The notes under the pieces were generated by a model. The model saw only the letters and a list, made by a program, of their open reading frames with translations. It had not been told where the DNA came from and searched no databases. DNA of 8,779 nucleotides from Govanella sp037189785 (lineage in GTDB: Bacteria > Pseudomonadota > Alphaproteobacteria > Sphingomonadales > Govanellaceae). The position numbers were made by a program, and so were the translations under genes. How positions within the stretch are numbered: position 1 is the first letter of the stretch; each line of letters starts with the position of its first letter. This document shows, one piece after another, positions 6,431 to 8,779 of this stretch. The stretch covers positions 1 through 8,779 of the forward strand of contig JBBCIP010000388.1 of the NCBI GenBank assembly GCA_037189785.1, given 5' to 3'.

Positions 6431-7432
6431 ATGAGTCTTCCCAATCATATGAGAAAACGACACACCATGCCTGTACCGGCCGAAGGCAGTGATGGTTTGT
6501 TCACGCAAAGCTGGTTCGCAATCTGTCGATCACAAGACATTCAGGTGGGGGAAGTCAAGGGATTTGGTTTTTTGGATGGACGCATTGTTGTTTACCGTGG
6601 CGAAAACGGCGAGATCAGAGTGATGAGTGCCTATTGTCCGCATTTGGGTGCGGATTTGGCTACGGGTAAGGTGATCGGTAATGATGTCCAGTGCGGCTTT
6701 CATCACTGGACTTTTGACCAAGACGGTATGTGTTCGGGAAATCAGATCGGTGAAGTGCCGCCACGCTTGGCCTGTTTGTTTAATTTTCCATGTCGTGAAA
6801 AGTATGGCGTCATTTGGGCTTTCAACGGCAACGAAGCGACCTGGGAAATCCCAAGCTTTTCAGTACCCGAAGAAGACCTATTGATTAGGGTCGAATATGA
6901 TAATCCTGTTTATCCATGTGACCCGTGGACGATTTGTGCCAATACGCCAGATTGGCAGCACTTGATTACGAATCACGAATTCGAATTCGACACGGACGAA
7001 CTTTATAAGCAAATAAAATGGACCGATAATTCCATGTCGTATGACTTGAAGGGTAAGATGGCCGAAGGCCCTCTTGACATGCATAGTGAAATTCATGGCA
7101 CCAGTATTTTCATGACGGCAGGCCTCTATGGCGGCATGATCAATTATAAAATGGCGGCCTTTGGCATTCCAAAGCCTGGTTTTACACAGGCTTTATTTAT
7201 TATGGCAGTGCCTAAGCCTGACGGATCACCAGGATCGGTGGACCATGCGGAAGAATGTTTGGATCGGGCTTATCGCATCAGTCTGCGAGTGACCGGAGAC
7301 GATCGTCCTATTATACACTCATGGCGCTATCAGCCGGGATTCTTGACCCGGGTCGATAGAGCCTTGGCCAAATATATGGAACTGGTCAGAAATTATCCGC
7401 GCGCGCATCCTTCTGCGGATTTTATCCGCTAG
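6431..7432 (+). CDS. Rieske non-heme iron oxygenase, alpha/oxygenase component, KshA-like
   Basis: This 333-residue protein contains both metal centres of a Rieske oxygenase. The [2Fe-2S] domain (about 20-130) has CPH at 69-71 and CGFHH at 88-92, giving ligands C69, H71, C88 and H91. The catalytic domain has the mononuclear iron motif NTPDWQHLITNH (171-182) with D174, H177 and H182; the third carboxylate ligand is probably D290 or D291 in GDDRPIIHSWRY, as judged by resemblance to 3-ketosteroid 9-alpha-hydroxylase KshA and similar single-subunit hydroxylases. It would use O2 and electrons to hydroxylate, or O-demethylate, an organic substrate in the cytoplasm. It needs a reductase, with or without a ferredoxin, and none is encoded in this window. 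The length is somewhat shorter than KshA, mostly at the C-terminus. It is followed after 31 bp by a Rid gene, probably co-transcribed. The family assignment is firm; the substrate is unknown. Confidence 0.95.
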   Translation: MSLPNHMRKRHTMPVPAEGSDGLFTQSWFAICRSQDIQVGEVKGFGFLDGRIVVYRGENGEIRVMSAYCPHLGADLATGKVIGNDVQCGFHHWTFDQDGMCSGNQIGEVPPRLACLFNFPCREKYGVIWAFNGNEATWEIPSFSVPEEDLLIRVEYDNPVYPCDPWTICANTPDWQHLITNHEFEFDTDELYKQIKWTDNSMSYDLKGKMAEGPLDMHSEIHGTSIFMTAGLYGGMINYKMAAFGIPKPGFTQALFIMAVPKPDGSPGSVDHAEECLDRAYRISLRVTGDDRPIIHSWRYQPGFLTRVDRALAKYMELVRNYPRAHPSADFIR

Positions 7433-7451
7433 TTTATGACCTGGTTCTGTA

Positions 7452-7456
7452 AAGGA
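7452..7456 (+). promoter_or_regulatory. Ribosome binding site setting the second Rid gene start
   Basis: AAGGA is followed after 7 nt by ATG 7464. The TTG immediately before it (7461) is in frame but less likely as initiator. Confidence 0.6.
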
Positions 7457-7463
7457 AATTTTG

Positions 7464-7883
7464 ATGGCTTACCTAAATCAAGCGCGCTTCATGAACAAGA
7501 AGCTTGAGCGACAACAGGCTGTCTCGGCGGTTGTTGTGCATAATGGTGTGATGTATTTATCTGGCATTCTACCTGTTGATGACTATGGTGCTGTAAAGAA
7601 CGCCGGTGATTTTGCTGCCCAACTAAATGATGTGTACGAAAGATTGGAGTACATATTGGAAAAGTTGCACGTGGGTTTGGATAATGTTTTGATGGAAACT
7701 ATATTTGTCACGGATTTGAATAGCTTTCAAAAGCATCGTGATATTCGTGCCCAAAAGTATGCTACTGAAGCACCTCCGGCAATGTCCGTGATAAAGGTGT
7801 CGGAATTGTCATTCCCTGACGGGATGATAGAATTGCAAGTCATTGCTGCGGCACCAAATTATACTTGTAAGCTCAATCCTTAA
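7464..7883 (+). CDS. Second Rid (YjgF/UK114) family protein, also lacking the RidA arginine
   Basis: This 139-residue single-domain protein has the Rid fold signatures: VHNGVMYLSGILPVDD (25-40), the helix with DFAAQLNDVYERLEYILEK (49-67), VLMETIFVTDLNSF (75-88), APPAMSVIKVSEL (103-115) and IELQVIA (122-128). As in the Rid protein of the opposite unit, the arginine of active RidA is absent; M107 takes its place. The two Rid proteins share the family pattern but are clearly diverged from each other, so they are not a recent duplication. Rid proteins are typically homotrimers with active sites at subunit interfaces; two paralogues in one locus could form separate or mixed trimers (inference). 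It is the last recognisable gene of the rightward unit, and has a short polar tail (NYTCKLNP) beyond the usual end. 2-Aminomuconate deaminases also belong to this family, but no support for that reaction is visible here. Confidence 0.92.
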   Translation: MAYLNQARFMNKKLERQQAVSAVVVHNGVMYLSGILPVDDYGAVKNAGDFAAQLNDVYERLEYILEKLHVGLDNVLMETIFVTDLNSFQKHRDIRAQKYATEAPPAMSVIKVSELSFPDGMIELQVIAAAPNYTCKLNP

Positions 7884-7914
7884 AGCCAAAAAGCCATAAA
7901 GACGTATAGATTTT

Positions 7915-7933
7915 GAGGTCGCTGTGACTTTTA
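7915..7933 (+). terminator. Weak candidate terminator after the Rieske-Rid unit
   Basis: About 30 bp past the second Rid stop, GAGGTC and GACTTT can pair around a GCTGT loop, using two G-U pairs, and run into a short T stretch. The stem is weak, so this is only a candidate. Confidence 0.25.
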
Positions 7934-8282
7934 TCTGGTTTCGTGGGTGACTATATTTCAGATGAAATTATTATCATCCTCCTGCTTTGAGCGGGATGGG
8001 TGTACATCGCATGACACCGGCTTCTATCGATACGACTAGGATCATTCAATGCGAAGGATTGCATACAGTTTGGAATCTTAGGGTCTAAACTTGGATTTGC
8101 ACTGCGTAGACAGAGAGAGAACAGTCACAGTTGTATTTGGAACCGAAGTCGAACTTTCTTTAAAATACTGGAATCACTACAATCATGTGTGGTCCGCAAC
8201 TGTCGCTCATATGGAGTTTCGTGTGACATTTTTGAATAAATGAGTGAGGAAGCTTATTTAAAGATCAATCTATTTATTGTCG

Positions 8283-8299
8283 TGAAGCTGATCGCTTCA
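8283..8299. repeat. Short perfect hairpin
   Basis: TGAAGC and GCTTCA form a 6-bp perfect stem around TGATC. A T-rich run (GTTTTC) follows several bases later, but it is too far and too short for a convincing terminator. Confidence 0.3.
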
Positions 8300-8382
8300 G
8301 ATTATGGTTGTTTTCTAAATCTCTACAAATAATTCAATAATGAATTAAATCAGACTATGGTGATATAAATCCTAATTCGTCG

Positions 8383-8398
8383 TATCACTGTATCACTG
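8383..8398. repeat. Tandem 8-bp repeat
   Basis: TATCACTG occurs twice in direct succession, then continues into ATCAC. It may be a regulator site upstream of the gene at 8602 or a replication slip. Confidence 0.4.
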
Positions 8399-8414
8399 AT
8401 CACACCTAAAATCA

Positions 8415-8463
8415 TTCTCTGAGAACAATGGTCATAGTGTGCTGGGTGTTCTATTCTTAGAAC
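8415..8463. repeat. Pair of TTCT...AGAA palindromes
   Basis: TTCTCTGAGAA (8415-8425) and GTTCT-ATTCTT-AGAAC (8448-8463) share TTCT/AGAA half-sites. Their centres are about 35 bp apart and lie about 150 bp before the start at 8602, so an operator pair is possible but unproven. Confidence 0.3.
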
Positions 8464-8601
8464 CGGCACGAATATTGGGGCTTTTGATTGTCGTCATTCC
8501 TCTATAAATAGATCTAGATGGGGTATTATTCTCTATATATTGACGGCTTGCCATGAATTGTGCCTAATGGCTCTGATATTTGCAACTTATGGTGCTAAAT
8601 A

Positions 8602-8779
8602 ATGGGCCTTTCTGCTGTTGCTTTCGTTCGCCGCAATTCATGGTATTGGGAATCGCAGAGTTGGGTGGGGAATTTGCGATTTCCTGCTTTGGTGGTTTTG
8701 GTTTTGGTCCTTGTTTCTGGCCAAGCTTATGCGGAAAAAGACCAAATACGGCGTGGTCCGCCGCCGAATTGGGCAGTTC
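8602..8779 (+). CDS. N-terminus of a secreted protein, possibly DUF3857/transglutaminase-like; cut by window edge
   Basis: The frame is open from ATG 8602 to the right edge, giving 59 residues. A signal peptide is clear: a basic region (FVRR, 8-11), a charged spacer, a hydrophobic core PALVVLVLVLV (28-38) and a cleavage site SGQAYA before EKDQ (after A44). The mature start contains RRGPPPNWAV (50-59), which resembles the RGPAPAWV pattern that often opens periplasmic DUF3857-domain proteins linked to a transglutaminase-like domain; that match is from memory and covers few residues. No strong ribosome site precedes the ATG, so a later start such as GTG 8665, which has little before it either, cannot be excluded. 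The gene lies 718 bp from the Rid gene and probably does not belong to the catabolic unit. Confidence 0.6.
   Translation, partial: MGLSAVAFVRRNSWYWESQSWVGNLRFPALVVLVLVLVSGQAYAEKDQIRRGPPPNWAV

Larger units (their letters stand above)
7884..8601. other. Gene-free stretch of about 720 bp
   Basis: No convincing gene was found on either strand. An open frame of 74 codons (8015-8236) has no ATG, GTG or TTG near its beginning and looks like nothing known. Small features include a hairpin TGAAGC-TGATC-GCTTCA (8283-8299), a tandem TATCACTG (8383-8398), the palindrome TTCTCTGAGAA (8415-8425), the inverted repeat GTTCT...AGAAC (8448-8463) and TCTATAAATAGA (8501-8512). The DNA is visibly richer in A+T than the coding regions. 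It may hold the promoter of the gene at 8602, or be a remnant of older DNA. Confidence 0.5.

Noticed and set aside
8015..8236. 74-codon open frame containing LGFALRRQRE, briefly resembling a helix-turn-helix N-terminus
   Set aside because: It has no start codon near its beginning, the sequence after this phrase does not continue as a helix-turn-helix, and no ribosome site is seen.
8501..8545. TCTATAAATAGA and TTGACG as a promoter for the gene at 8602
   Set aside because: No -35/-10 pair with proper spacing could be built from these (13 or 19 bp at best with poor hexamers).

Overview
The window reads as part of an accessory catabolic locus from a Gram-negative bacterium, most likely a proteobacterium. 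The evidence is a TonB-dependent outer-membrane receptor with an N-terminal signal peptide and a TonB box of the kind common in alpha- and gammaproteobacteria, clear Shine-Dalgarno sites, and coding DNA of middling GC. No rRNA, tRNA, CRISPR array, integrase or transposase was seen. The exact taxon cannot be fixed from this sequence.

Layout. A five-gene unit runs leftwards from about 6100: a Rid (YjgF/UK114) family protein, a TonB-dependent receptor, a short-chain dehydrogenase/reductase, a spinster-like MFS transporter, and a thiamine-diphosphate enzyme that closely resembles benzaldehyde lyase and is cut by the left edge. Gaps inside this unit are 32, 29, 87 and 37 bp. A two-gene unit runs rightwards from 6431: a Rieske non-heme iron oxygenase with KshA-like features, then a second Rid protein 31 bp downstream. 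The two units diverge from a 330-bp intergenic region whose core (6121-6300) is only 10% G+C (18 of 180 bases counted) and is full of short inverted and direct repeats. To the right lie about 720 bp without a convincing gene (7884-8601), followed by the start of an unrelated secreted protein (8602 to the edge).

How the genes may work together (inference). The receptor and the MFS protein would bring in a substrate across the outer and inner membranes. The Rieske oxygenase would oxidise it, the SDR would interconvert alcohol and ketone, and the benzaldehyde-lyase-like enzyme would break a carbon-carbon bond next to a hydroxy-ketone (acyloin) to give aldehydes. The two Rid proteins both lack the arginine used by classical RidA imine deaminases, so their role here is open. 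I do not recognise this combination as a described pathway. The substrate, the electron-transfer partners of the oxygenase and any local regulator are not visible in the window.
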